Source: Cerioporus squamosus
Taxonomy: Eukaryota; Basidiomycota; Agaricomycetes; Polyporales; Polyporaceae
Length of the DNA: 12,471 nucleotides
Assembly (NCBI GenBank): GCA_022592435.1
Contig: JABYQS010000832.1
Location: 1-12,471, forward strand
Reading direction: 5' to 3'
Shown here: positions 1-8,943 of the stretch, one piece after another
Layout of the letters: the number at the start of each line of letters is the position of its first letter
How positions within the stretch are numbered: the first letter of the stretch is position 1
Notes under the pieces: model-generated
The model's database searches: none
What the model saw: the letters and a program-made list of their open reading frames with translations, nothing else
What the model was told of the DNA's origin: nothing
Translations under genes and position numbers: made by a program

Positions 1-1537
1 CTAGAACAACATGGCATGTGCCGAGTGTTGTCTTACTTGATCCAAAGCCTTTCCGCGGAGCGTGCGTTCGGCATGAAGCTCAGTTCGCCTGTCAAGGCCC
101 ACATCCCGCCCAAGTATGCGGCCACTGGCAATGCTGCTGATTTCATGATTCAAGTATGTGTTTCTCTATCGGCTATCCACGAACTCGGCATTGACCGCCT
201 CGTAGTCCATCTATTCCATGGTTGCGACAACATCGGGCACCCTGAACTCCCTATATCCCGCTCTAATCATAGCCCTCTCCAACTCCGCTCCTTACTTCAA
301 GAACCTGAGCGTAACCTCTTCCGCACGATTGCTGCAGTTGTTCACAGCCTTCTCCAACCCATCCTTCCTCTTGTCCGACGAAGGCCACCCCAGGCTCCTC
401 TTCTTCGCTCGAAGCATTCAATGGCGTCCTCCTGCACTATCTCTCCGAGAACCCCAACCTCGTCTACGGCATCATCCGCGCCCACAAGCAGTTTGAGGAC
501 CTCGGCACGTTTACCCTGGCCGTGGTCTCCGGGAAATACGCGTGTCCAGCAAGCGAAAGAGGAGCGGCGAAGCAGGCAAAGGTTCCATCGACAAGGGCAA
601 AACCGCGCCCCAGACGAAGAGGAGGGCGCTCCCGCGAGTGAGAAGGCACGGCTGCTGCGGAGCGAGATGGGGTCGCTGACTTGCCTCGCAGTAGCGTCGA
701 CGGACACGTTACCCGAGGGACCGCTTGCACGACCCGTGGACGAGGAGTCGCCACGAGCCTGATGTCGCCCACTGCGACGGAAGGCCCCGGTTTTCCACCG
801 CTCCAGCGGGTCAAGTGCAGTTCGGAGAAGGCGCGGGCAAGATGCGGGCGGCCGGAAGGTCGCTATCGGGTGATATGACAGGTAGCTTGGAGCGTCTCGC
901 GGCTGCTGGTGTTGGGCGGAATGGGTTCGTACCTACGCAAGAATGGGTGTCATCGTGGCATCAAGGGTGGGTGCTCTCCTTCGTAAATGGCTGCAGTTGC
1001 GCTGAACGAGCCTTGCAGGCTTCCTCTGGACATCCCATGCTGGTGATCTCGGAACTGCTACCAAAGGTCCAAAACCTGCAAGCATCATTGAGCGCGACGA
1101 CAGCAAACAGCGCGATCATCGACCTGGTTCGAAGTGCCAACCTCGAGCACGTCCTACCGAAAGCGCCGCCACTTTCGCCAAGGAAGTTCCAAGTGAGTTT
1201 GATGCGTGTTGCAGGCGAACATGGAACTGCGACTCACTGACCATCCTTTCCTTCCGCAGTGGTCAGACGCCTCGATAGTCTGGCTAACTTCGCTGATTTG
1301 GGGCGAGATATCGTTCGTGGGATGACACCGTTGGGTATATGGAACTCGACTGCGGTGCGCCTGTTCTACGTGAAGCACGCACAGGCACACCAGCGACAGA
1401 TCACAGAAACGGTGACGAATGTCGTCGGCGGGCTGCTTGGTCGCCGAGTCCTCGCAGTCGGTGAGCAGGCGTCAGTAGTCATGTTAGTTACTCTTGGGGA
1501 CGTTGGCCGTCTTGGATCTCATCTATGTGTACAATGA
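1..1537 (+). CDS. HID1/Ecm30/Ftp105 family Golgi protein, 3' part, frameshifted
   Basis: The HID1 family acts at the Golgi/trans-Golgi in membrane traffic and secretory cargo sorting. Recognisable blocks, in order: an open start at base 1 (continuing from outside), SAPYFKNLSVTSSARLLQLF near 272-331, FNGVLLHYLSENPNLVYGII near 417-476, SLERLAAAGVGRNGFVPTQE near 885-944, and GMTPLGIWNSTAVRLFYVKH near 1318-1377. Introns are visible at 154-205, 967-1018 and 1193-1259. The blocks lie in different frames: shifts are needed near 406, 519, 540, 836, 1036 and 1320. Several fit loss of one base from a C or G run (for example GGGG to GGG at about 1319). The 560-840 linker is too variable to place every shift. 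The end is uncertain; in the last frame the stop is 1535-1537, but another frame would stop near 1475. The family call is firm; whether the breaks are real is not. Confidence 0.85.
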
Positions 1538-1781
1538 TATATACCATCGCATTAGCCTCTCAGTACGACAAACAGCGGGCCTTCGACGTCGTCTACTGCC
1601 GAGGGGAGAGAGAGTACTTACCGGCCCTTGGCAGGCGGCTTGAACCGCCCGTCTATCACGATCACGTGCGGATCTCGGATACTCTGTTGAACGCGATCAG
1701 TAGACTCGCCAGCCAGTCCGGTCGCAAGCACTTCGCGCCAACCGAACCGAGAAAGGAAGGAGGGCGAGCTTGCGAGCGGAC

Positions 1782-1854
1782 TGGCAAATTGGTCGCCTGT
1801 TTGGCAGTTTCAGCAAGCGCTGGCCGTGCGAATATTGACTTAGCAGAATTCAGC
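1782..1854 (+). repeat. Inverted repeat arm A
   Basis: Arm A begins GGCAAATTGG near 1783 and contains GCCGTGCGAATATTGACTTA at 1823-1842. The 21 bases at 1823-1843 occur exactly, in reverse complement, at 2353-2373. Flanking similarity (GCAAATTGG, TTTGGCA, AAGCGC) extends the match, imperfectly, over about 70 bases. The arms point away from each other around roughly 480 bases of interior. This resembles the terminal inverted repeats of a small non-autonomous DNA element, but I see no transposase and no convincing target-site duplication. Confidence 0.6.
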
Positions 1855-2339
1855 ATCTCGCTCTCCTGGAAAACGACACATCGAGGGCTCTGCTGCTCCG
1901 TAAATCGATCCCTCCGGTTCATACTCGCCTATGATATGGTTATCTTGTCATGGTACCCTTTATTTGCCCTCCGGCTACTCAGCGCATCTAGCATCCCCTA
2001 GGGATTGGTCCCTGAGAGCAAACAGCGTAGGGCGGTCTGGTCCGCCGCTTCTCAATATTGATGGAGTTTCCTCCTGAGATCACTCTAGTATAGTCAAAGC
2101 TTGCCACTCGCCGAATCTGGCCGACGTTCTGGGGCATGTTGCGTGTCGCGCATAGTCACTGCAGGGTCCTCGGGCGCCAAAGGGTCCTACTACCTGCCTC
2201 CCCTTCCGGCATCTTCAGGGCCCAGTCTGCCATAGACCTATATAAGCAGATAGCACATGTATGCCAGAGCTCTATAAGAGAAACGGAAGCACCACAGTAG
2301 ATATAATGCGGGCATAACATCGGTTTTCCTAAGGTCAGA

Positions 2340-2414
2340 GCTCGAAATTTCACTAAGTCAATATTCGCACGGCGGGCGCTTCGAAAAAGTGCCAACGTGC
2401 GCCCAATTTGCCCA
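2340..2414 (-). repeat. Inverted repeat arm B
   Basis: This is the partner of the arm at 1782-1854, on the opposite strand. The exact 21-base match is at 2353-2373; on the minus strand the outer edge again carries GGGCAAATTGG. It ends two bases before a perfect stem-loop and about 60 bases before the MCB-like cluster, so it could also supply part of the upstream region of rad57. Confidence 0.6.
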
Positions 2415-2415
2415 G

Positions 2416-2457
2416 CCGTTTCGGTAACCCCTCAACTGAGCGCTGTTACCGAAACGG
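2416..2457. repeat. Perfect 13-bp stem-loop in the rad57 upstream region
   Basis: CCGTTTCGGTAAC at 2416-2428 is the exact reverse complement of GTTACCGAAACGG at 2445-2457, with a 16-base loop. It abuts repeat arm B. It may be a dimeric protein-binding site, the end of a mobile element, or a DNA hairpin; the sequence does not decide. Confidence 0.6.
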
Positions 2458-2470
2458 TGGGGACGAGCCT

Positions 2471-2521
2471 ACGCGATCAGCGCCGATCGCGTCACCTTGA
2501 CTGGATCGCTGTCGGACGCGT
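2471..2521 (+). promoter_or_regulatory. Putative MluI cell-cycle box (MCB) cluster upstream of rad57
   Basis: ACGCGT lies at 2516-2521, 88 bases before the chosen rad57 start. ACGCGATC (2471-2478) and GATCGCGT (2485-2492) form a perfect 8-bp palindromic pair carrying ACGCGA in both orientations. ACGCGT is the binding site of the yeast MBF factor (Mbp1-Swi6; Res/Cdc10 in fission yeast), which drives G1/S expression of replication and repair genes. The motif is seen; its use in this fungus is inferred. Confidence 0.45.
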
Positions 2522-2609
2522 CGCTGAGTCTTCGCTCGAGCCATTTGTTCTCCGCTTTGTAATCACCAAGCTTCCTCACCGCCACCAGGAGAGGCGATCG
2601 TCGTTGGAG

Positions 2610-4343
2610 ATGGAGGGTCGCTACCTGTCCAGGCTCTCTTGTCTCACTATCGACCAAGCGACGATGCTAGGCAAAGGTGCGTGTGGCCATCGCCTACATG
2701 CATAAACGGCTTACTCTGATCGTGTACCTAGCCAAGCTCCAGACGGTCTCTGACCTCCTGCTCAAGAAGCCTGTTGACCTGGCGAAGAAGTGTAGAATTC
2801 CCGCTAGAGAGATGGAGGCCATCGTGAACATGGTGTGCAAGGAGCTCTACCAGCCACCCACTCTCTTGCGGGACGTGGCCAACGTTGGTGAAGAGAAGTT
2901 TACAACGGGCGAGTCTCAAATGGACAAGACACTCGGGGGAGGTATACGGACGAGGTTAATATGGGAAATCTCCGGAGAGAAGTGTGTGATCGGAGATGTG
3001 GGCATATTGGCGGCGATTCTAACCATCGTGCTGACAGTAATGCCGGCAAGACGCAGCTAGCGCTCCAGCTTTCCCTCACGGTCCAGCTGCCGCCACGGCT
3101 CGGGGGCTTATCTGGCGCATCTTGCTACGTGACGACTCGGCAGGAACTCCAGACAGGCCGACTCGAGCAGATGATTGACTGCCACCCGCTCCTGACTCCG
3201 GAGCACTGCGGCTTAGCAAACGTAAAGACCAACCGCGTCATGAACTTTGCAGCACTCGAACGCGTCTTGACCGAGGTGGTTCCCAAGCTGATCGAGGACC
3301 GAACCGCTCAGAAGCTCAAGCCCATCAAGCTGCTCGTCATCGACACTTTCTCGGTCCTCTTCGATTCGAACGAGGACTCGAAGTACGAAGACCTGGTCGC
3401 GCGAGCGAGGGACCTCCGTAAATGCGCCCGGCTGCTGCTCCAACTCGCTACAAAGCACAACCTCGCCGTTGTTATTCTCAGCTCGACGCGCGACACACGC
3501 CCGCGCATCGACGGGGACGACAGGAGCCCGGGCGAGCTGCGTTACTCGGACCAGGCGCGCTGGTTCGCCCGCGCGCTCTCCCTTCCCGGCGAGGATGCCC
3601 ATGAAGCCATACTGGGGCACGTCTGGCCGAACCAGCTCAACGTCCGGGTTATGATGAGCCGTACGATTCGCACCCGGCCCCGCTCCGAAGTCGATCCTGG
3701 TGTACGCCAGCGCGAGGACGAGCGTGCAAGCAAGCGGCGAAGGCTGGACGCTCCGGGGTCCTCGTCTACCCAGTCGTCGGAGGATGAGCGAATCCCGTAC
3801 CGCAGGTTCACGGTCATCTTCTCGTCTGTGGCTCCGCCTGCCTCTTGCGACTACGTTGTCGTCGAGCAAGGCGTGGTCGCGTTCGCTCCGGAGGAGCCGC
3901 CCCCATCTACCTACCTCTACGCCTCTCCAACTCCTCCTCCGCCAACTAGCTCGCTAAGCAGCAGCAGTACTCAGCCCGTTTCAGAAGGCCCACCAAGCAC
4001 ACCTGCACCTGATGTCAGGTACCGCGGCGCTGGGAGCACCGTCAGTAGCCGCTCGGGCTCTTCGTGGTACCAGCAGTCCCTGTCCTACGCCACGGTCCCA
4101 GCCTCCCCTCAGCCTACATCACCTCCGCAAACTGGACCAACTACGACGAGCACAGAGGACGCGGAGGATGAGATGCTGTGGGAGCTGACGCAGGACCAGG
4201 GACAGCTACTGGACACGTTGCCGGATGACGCGCTCGGCCCTGGCTCTGAGGAGGCCGCTGCGGAGGAGGGGCCGCCTCTAACGGAAGAGCACTACAGCTC
4301 GGACTCGGAGCTGTGGAACCACTTCGGCTCGGACGTCGACTAG
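2610..4343 (+). CDS. rad57: Rad51 paralogue, Rad57/XRCC3-like recombination mediator
   Basis: Nuclear RecA-fold ATPase of homologous recombination; Rad57/XRCC3 proteins act with a partner paralogue to stabilise Rad51 filaments. Exons 2610-2676, 2732-2981 and 3038-4343 give 540 residues; introns are 55 and 56 nt. An N-terminal helical part (about 1-60) precedes the ATPase core. The second intron splits the Walker A box, which reads GENNAGKT (104-111) only after splicing. Walker B is KLLVID (203-208). SGASCYVTTRQELQTGRLEQ and WPNQLNVRVM are typical XRCC3/Rad57 stretches, and RFTVIFSSVAPPASCDYVVV (from 361) matches the family's last strands. KRRR (338-341) could be a nuclear signal. After about 388 comes a Pro/Ser/Thr-rich tail ending acidic, longer than in human XRCC3. 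The start was chosen because it is the first ATG in the frame that splices correctly, following MCB-like motifs. Rad55/XRCC2-type paralogues fit less well. Confidence 0.9.
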
Positions 4344-4717
4344 CTAGGGTTCAGGGCCCGGGCACATACATCTATGCGCATCTTTCCTTCTTGATCTCTT
4401 CTTGCTATGGTGTACAGATATCATGTACTGGTGCTTCCGATGTTCTTACTCTCTCGATGTTGTACAATATATAATGCGCTGATCATTGAGATCGTCTACG
4501 GATCTGGACGGAATGGCTACATGCTGTGAAAAGATGGGTGGTAGTGCTACACTGGGATGGGAAAGGAGACAAGATGGCTACAAACAAGGAGTGGAGATGC
4601 TCACACGACAGGGAGCGAAATAACCAGCCACACCGTAGATCGGTGCGGTACACGAGAGGAATACGAACGAAGAGCTCAGGAAGGCACGCCAAAAACACGA
4701 AGCACAATGCCCTTGAT
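4344..4717. other. Convergent 3' region, rad57 and four-helix protein gene
   Basis: Convergent 3' flanks only; no gene seen. TGTACAATATATAAT at 4461-4475 is an AT-rich stretch of the kind found near fungal poly(A) sites and is the best candidate for the rad57 3' end signal. Confidence 0.5.
4461..4468 (+). terminator. TGTACAAT element in the rad57 3' flank
   Basis: The octamer TGTACAAT recurs on the plus strand at 1528-1535, 4461-4468 and 10455-10462, each within about 120 bases after, or at, the end of a plus-strand gene. UGUA-containing elements are used in 3'-end formation and by PUF proteins; UGUACAAUA fits the yeast Puf4-type pattern UGUANANUA. Function here is inferred. Confidence 0.3.
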
Positions 4718-5780
4718 CTACACAGCCTCACCAGGGGTGATGTACCACTGGTAGCGCGACGTCTTCACCGGGGGCGGGTCACGAAACTGGCGCGCCTTCG
4801 AGTGGTACGTCGGCTTCGCAGGTTGCAGGACAGGTGCTCCGACATCAGCGTACGCGTTGCCAAACTTCTTCTTCGCCCACAGCTCCGGAGGCGAGCCGTG
4901 CTGCACGGCAACGATCTTCGCCGAGATGCGCTTGTCGCTCGTGAAGCGCCGTGCGGGCGGCGGCGTGTACGAGGCCGCCGCCGTGGAGGGCCACTGCACG
5001 GGCCCGTCGACCTCGGCATCAAGCCATGCATTCTCCTCTTGGACGAGGATCCAGAGGAGATGAACCGCTGCGGAGAACAGCATAGTAAGTTCCGTGGAAG
5101 AGGGGAAGATGAATGGGAATGTTGCGTACTCACAGACGGTCCATGCCAGCCAGATGAGGGTGATGGCTGCAATGGCTGCGACGTCGGGGTGGGGGAGCCC
5201 AGCGAAGCCTTCTGGCAGGTTGAGAGCATGGACGGTGATCCACACCGCGTTGGCTGTTCAATGAGTGAAGCGGGTGGTTAGTGGAGTGCGACGGAGTAGG
5301 AACCGGTCATGTTGGAGACGTGACCCACCGAGACTGAGGACCCAGAGGGCCACGAGGAAGACGCGTTCGTCGACGGACTCGCGCCGCAGGCGCTGCGCGT
5401 TCGGCACCGCCCGATAGCGGGTGAAGTAATACCAAAGGCTAGGGAGAAGGTAGGGTCAGTCTCGCTGGACACGGCAAAAGTCCAACGACTCAAGGCGTAC
5501 CGGATGGAAGTCATGATGATGAGGATAGCCTCTACGCCTATGACGATGCCTTCTATGCCTGGAGTGCAGGTGTTAGGACTGCAGCTTAACGAGATGAATA
5601 TTGGATTCTCACTCCTCCCTGAACGAACGATGAAGGAAAGAAGGAAAAGAAGCCCGAGTCCCAAGTGTAAACCGAGAACAAAGAAGGCTGGTGAAGTCCG
5701 TGAGCGAGTTGTACTGTTGATCTGCCGGAAAGTTCAGACTCACTGAGGGAGAACTTGAGTGCGAACTGCAACGAAGCCAT
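4718..5780 (-). CDS. Four-helix integral membrane protein, function unknown
   Basis: Six exons on the minus strand (5780-5744, 5687-5613, 5558-5501, 5438-5329, 5253-5134, 5067-4718) join in frame to 249 residues. All five introns have GT-AG ends and are 54-75 nt. Four hydrophobic helices are visible: about 13-33 (FFVLGLHLGLGLLFLLSFIV), 41-62 (GIVIGVEAILIIMTSI), 83-106 (VFLVALWVLSLANAVWITVH) and 117-142 (AAIAAITLIWLAW and the following VHLLWILV). A basic loop (YFTRYRAVPNAQRLRRE) separates helices 2 and 3, which suggests that loop faces the cytosol. The C-terminal 100 residues are hydrophilic, rich in Lys, Pro and aromatic residues. The start at 5780 has a good context (AGGATGG); an in-frame ATG at 5858 would add 26 residues. 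I do not recognise the family; many such four-helix proteins occur in basidiomycetes. No frameshift is needed. Confidence 0.8.
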
Positions 5781-5948
5781 CCTTGCTTTACAGAGTAAGA
5801 GTTGGAGCAGCAGAGCGTACGTGGTCGAGTTGTAGACTGCAGCGCTCTGCTCCTTCAACAGAGACAGCAGGGAGCAAGGCGTCGGAGAGGTCGTCGTTCA
5901 GGGTTTGGTGACCCCATCCAGGTAGCAGTCGCAATATATAACGGCTCC

Positions 5949-6507
5949 TTACGCCACCAGGACTACGACAAAGCAGCCCGGGTCGTGGCGACAAAGCCAC
6001 TTGGTAAAGCGGGTAATTGAGCTTGGGCCGGTGATGGGCAAGGTGATACCAAAGCGGTGGCAAGCGGAAAGTAAAGACAAGGCGGGGTCGGAGCACAGCG
6101 CGGTGGCGTCCGCTTTGGTCCTTGGATTTTGAGGTGGTCAATGTTGTCGACAGGGGCTTGCCCTAGCATGATCCGCAACGCCCAGCTCCTTCTGGCCACG
6201 AAGTAGTACGTTGAGCCATGCCCATGCGACGATATGTCAAAGAAGAATGCATTGCTCTCTGTCGTCGTCCAATCTACAACTGCTTAGTCAACATGAGGAC
6301 GGACATGCGTGGTACACATTACCTCCGCCTGGTGCCTGCGTCGCCCGAACACCAAGTCTGCGGGAAACTTGGCATACTTAGCAGATACCGAGGGAATGCA
6401 TTGACCGGTGCTGCTAAGTTAATGTCCCGCCGGAGAGAGAGCAAACCTCAAGTCACACTTACGGCAGCACCGAGTTCTCGACAGCTTGTGTGGCCGAGAC
6501 GCAGCAT
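5949..6507 (-). other. Possible spliced gene or gene remnant, unassigned
   Basis: Two intron-like segments of 49 nt lie on the minus strand: 6462-6414 (GTAAGT...TTAACTTAG) and 6322-6274 (GTAATG...TTGACTAAGCAGTTGTAG). A third, 6405-6358, would have to be added, leaving an 8-nt exon. With these, exons 6507-6463, 6413-6406, 6357-6323 and 6273-5963 join to an open frame of 132 codons containing DWTTTESNAFFFD. A different frame of the same stretch reads CHRFGITLPITGPSSITRFT and ends at 5949, and looks equally protein-like. The two cannot both be right without a frameshift. I recognise no family. It may be a degraded gene, a leader of the four-helix gene, or chance in GC-rich DNA. Confidence 0.2.
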
Positions 6508-6585
6508 TAGGGAGATGGTGGTCCTTACGTGGCCGCCTGGCCACCTCGGCGAGACTTACAAAGCAGTTGTTAATCCGCGTCGCAC

Positions 6586-6592
6586 TGAGTCA
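6586..6592 (+). promoter_or_regulatory. TGAGTCA bZIP/Gcn4-type site upstream of atg8
   Basis: TGAGTCA lies 278 bases before the atg8 ATG. TGASTCA is the consensus of the fungal Gcn4/Cpc1 amino-acid-starvation regulators, a plausible input for an autophagy gene. A single 7-base match is weak evidence. Confidence 0.25.
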
Positions 6593-6869
6593 ATATGAAC
6601 CGCTAGCACGGGAAGGCTGCGTTGGATGAGTGGCGGGCCGCAGAGAGGGATCCAAAACGGGCGAGCTTGCGCGTTGTTGTCGCGTGTTTGCCGAGTCACG
6701 GGCCGCGCCCGCGTTGAAGCAGGCGGCGCATGCACCGTTTCCTGACTACTACTTCAAGGTACTTGAGCTCCTTGTCGTCCCCGCCTCCTCACCTCTCGCC
6801 CTCTCTCGCCTACCACCACCTCGTCACACACCCCGCCAGCCTCCGCCAGCCCCGTTCACCTAGCACAAC

Positions 6870-7476
<607 letters not shown>

Positions 7477-8218
7477 ACGCGCTTCCGGCGTGCGCCAGTG
7501 CGGCCGCCACCGTTCTCGTTCCACTTCCTCGTCATTGGCGTTCCCGGTCTCCGTTTGTCTTTCTCCTTCGCGGACGCGGACTCGATCAGCAGAATAGATA
7601 CCGGCGGTGCACGTATCGCGTATACGGGATATCCCTTCTCTCCATCTTCACCTTCACCTTCATCCCTTCCCACCGCATCCTGTCCCCGCACAGGTACGCG
7701 TGCACGGTTCACCCGCCACCGTCCGCCTCTCCGTCGTGATGTAGTACATGTTCCCCAGCGCTTCCTCACTTCTCAGTCAGATAAACGTACTCCGGAATCG
7801 ATATCTCCCCACGCCATCCCGTCTGCTTCATTCGGATGTGCGTTTTGTATTTTATTTGATGAGCTTGTATCTTGCAGACCGCAGTGAACGAATGGAATAA
7901 TGATGCATATGTACATGGGATATGCCAGTGTTGAGAGCTCCTATGTCGTCCTAGCATTGGAAGGCAGGAAGAACCGCAATAATCCTGCTGCAAAACAGCA
8001 TGCCTTCACTGAACATTCCTGGGAAACTCGCAGTATATCCCGACAGTGACATGCGAACTCGGCTTCGAGGGCTGGCAGGCATGATGCGATCGATTGTCGG
8101 GGCTCACCAGGGGGACCGGTATACCATTACGGGTGATGATACAGCGACATACATGTCGGTAGAGTAGAGTAAGAGGGTAAGACGTGCAGTCGTGGACGGT
8201 CGCTCCGGGGGAAAGTGT
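7477..8218. other. Convergent intergenic region, atg8 and mrp10
   Basis: 742 bases between two 3' ends. Open frames of 75-129 codons on both strands are biased by GC and pyrimidine content and match no family I recognise. UGUA-type stretches suited to 3'-end formation occur near 7740 (TGTAGTACAT) and 7908 (ATGTACATGG). I see no RNA gene or repeat. Confidence 0.5.
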
Positions 8219-8588
8219 CTAGTTGAGGGTCTTCCCGAGACGAGCAAGGTGGTAGTTGATTGTGGGCTTGTGCTTCCTCGTCGGCGCCGGCTGAGAGTGC
8301 GATCGTCAGGACATACTATCGCGTGCGAGCGAGACCGGGAAAGTGGTACTCACAGCAGTGCGCATGCATGTCAAGAGTTGCTTCGCAGACTCGGCGCATG
8401 CGCTCGTGGACATCACATCACCCGTCGCAGACCAGCACGCGAGCATGGACGCGAACTGCGTGGTGCATGGCCGGACGGCGGTCGCTGCAAGTGCGAAAAC
8501 AATAGATGAACACCGTACGGCACGGCGGAGAAGGAAAGAGGAGAGACACACCTTGGCGCGGCCGAACTTTCAGCTTTTCGATATGCAT
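8219..8588 (-). CDS. mrp10: Mitochondrial small-subunit ribosomal protein Mrp10/mS37 (CHCHD1-like)
   Basis: mS37 is a small CHCH protein of the mitochondrial ribosome small subunit. Exons 8588-8552, 8484-8354 and 8290-8219 join in frame to 79 residues; introns are 67 and 63 nt. The N-terminus MHIEKLKVRPRQ is basic, as in the family. The CHCH fold has the twin CX9C pattern: Cys19-x9-Cys29 and Cys42-x9-Cys52, both with exactly nine residues between. Trp30 directly follows the first pair, as in the yeast ACWSSYG-like region. The C-terminal HKPTINYHLARLGKTLN matches the conserved NYHxARL end of Mrp10. The length is close to the family norm (yeast 95). No classical presequence is seen; twin-CX9C proteins are often imported through the Mia40 disulfide relay. 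It is divergent from ubc6. Each exon is short and the gene would be missed by an ORF-length cut-off. Confidence 0.9.
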
Positions 8589-8943
8589 CTTCCCGCCTCA
8601 CCGACAAGCTACGTCCCGTCCCAGAGCCAAGCACACGAAGCAAGTCCGAAAGAAAAGCGGCAAGAATTGAGCAAAGAGGAGAGATGGAGACGACAAAGCC
8701 CGCTGGCGCACCTTCAAGCGAATCAAAGCAAGCAGCTGAGTTGGTGGTCTCCAGAAAAGCAGACGCGCCAAATGCGGAACGGGCCGCTGGTCCACGTGTG
8801 TCCACGTAGCGGGAAGCATCGTGGGCGCCTCCTCTGCAGTGCGGGGGAAATCACCAGGAAACGGTCTCTGAGCACTTCAGCTTTCGTCCGCCATCCTCAG
8901 CCACCCGCCCCTCTTCTGCACACGACCTGCTCGTCTAGACGTC
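8589..8943. promoter_or_regulatory. Shared divergent promoter region, mrp10 and ubc6
   Basis: Only 355 bases separate the two start codons, so both promoters must lie here or overlap the genes. A tandem TCCACGTGTG TCCACGTAGC at 8791-8810 includes one perfect E-box, CACGTG (8793-8798), the site of bHLH factors such as Cbf1 in yeast. A pyrimidine-rich stretch (8880-8940) precedes the ubc6 ATG. I see no TATA box. Confidence 0.5.

Larger units (their letters stand above)
1538..2609. other. Intergenic region, HID1 to rad57
   Basis: I see no gene I can assign here. It holds an inverted pair of about 70-bp arms (1782-1854 and 2340-2414), a perfect 13-bp stem-loop (2416-2457) and MCB-like hexamers (2471-2521). 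TATA-like stretches occur near 2239 (CTATATAAGC) and 2272. Reading frames of 60-158 codons are open on both strands but show no family similarity that I recognise. The last 150-200 bases are probably the rad57 promoter and 5' leader. Confidence 0.6.
5781..6869. other. Intergenic region, four-helix protein gene to atg8
   Basis: No assignable gene. The left half carries intron-like and coding-like traces on the minus strand (described at 5949-6507). A 9-bp inverted pair ACTTAGCAG/CTGCTAAGT lies at 6376-6384 and 6411-6419. A bZIP-type TGAGTCA is at 6586-6592. From about 6770 the sequence is strongly pyrimidine-rich, as in fungal promoters and leaders, up to the atg8 ATG. Confidence 0.5.

Noticed and set aside
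1634..1649. GGCGG-CTTGAA-CCGCC hairpin, possible tRNA T-arm
   Set aside because: The loop is six bases rather than seven, and no matching acceptor, D or anticodon arms are found nearby.
1525..2001. 158-codon plus-strand open frame after HID1
   Set aside because: No recognisable domain, starts inside the HID1 3' end, covers a repeat arm, and the opposite strand is equally open. GC bias explains its length.
3213..3869. 218-codon minus-strand open frame
   Set aside because: It lies entirely antisense to the well-supported rad57 exon 3; a shadow of GC-rich codons.
4526..5281. 251-codon plus-strand open frame
   Set aside because: Antisense to three exons of the four-helix gene, whose splice sites and phases agree throughout; low-complexity Arg-rich product.
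7498..7887. 129-codon plus-strand open frame downstream of atg8
   Set aside because: Ser/Pro/Arg-rich with no domain, in the 3' flank of atg8, and the reverse strand is equally open.
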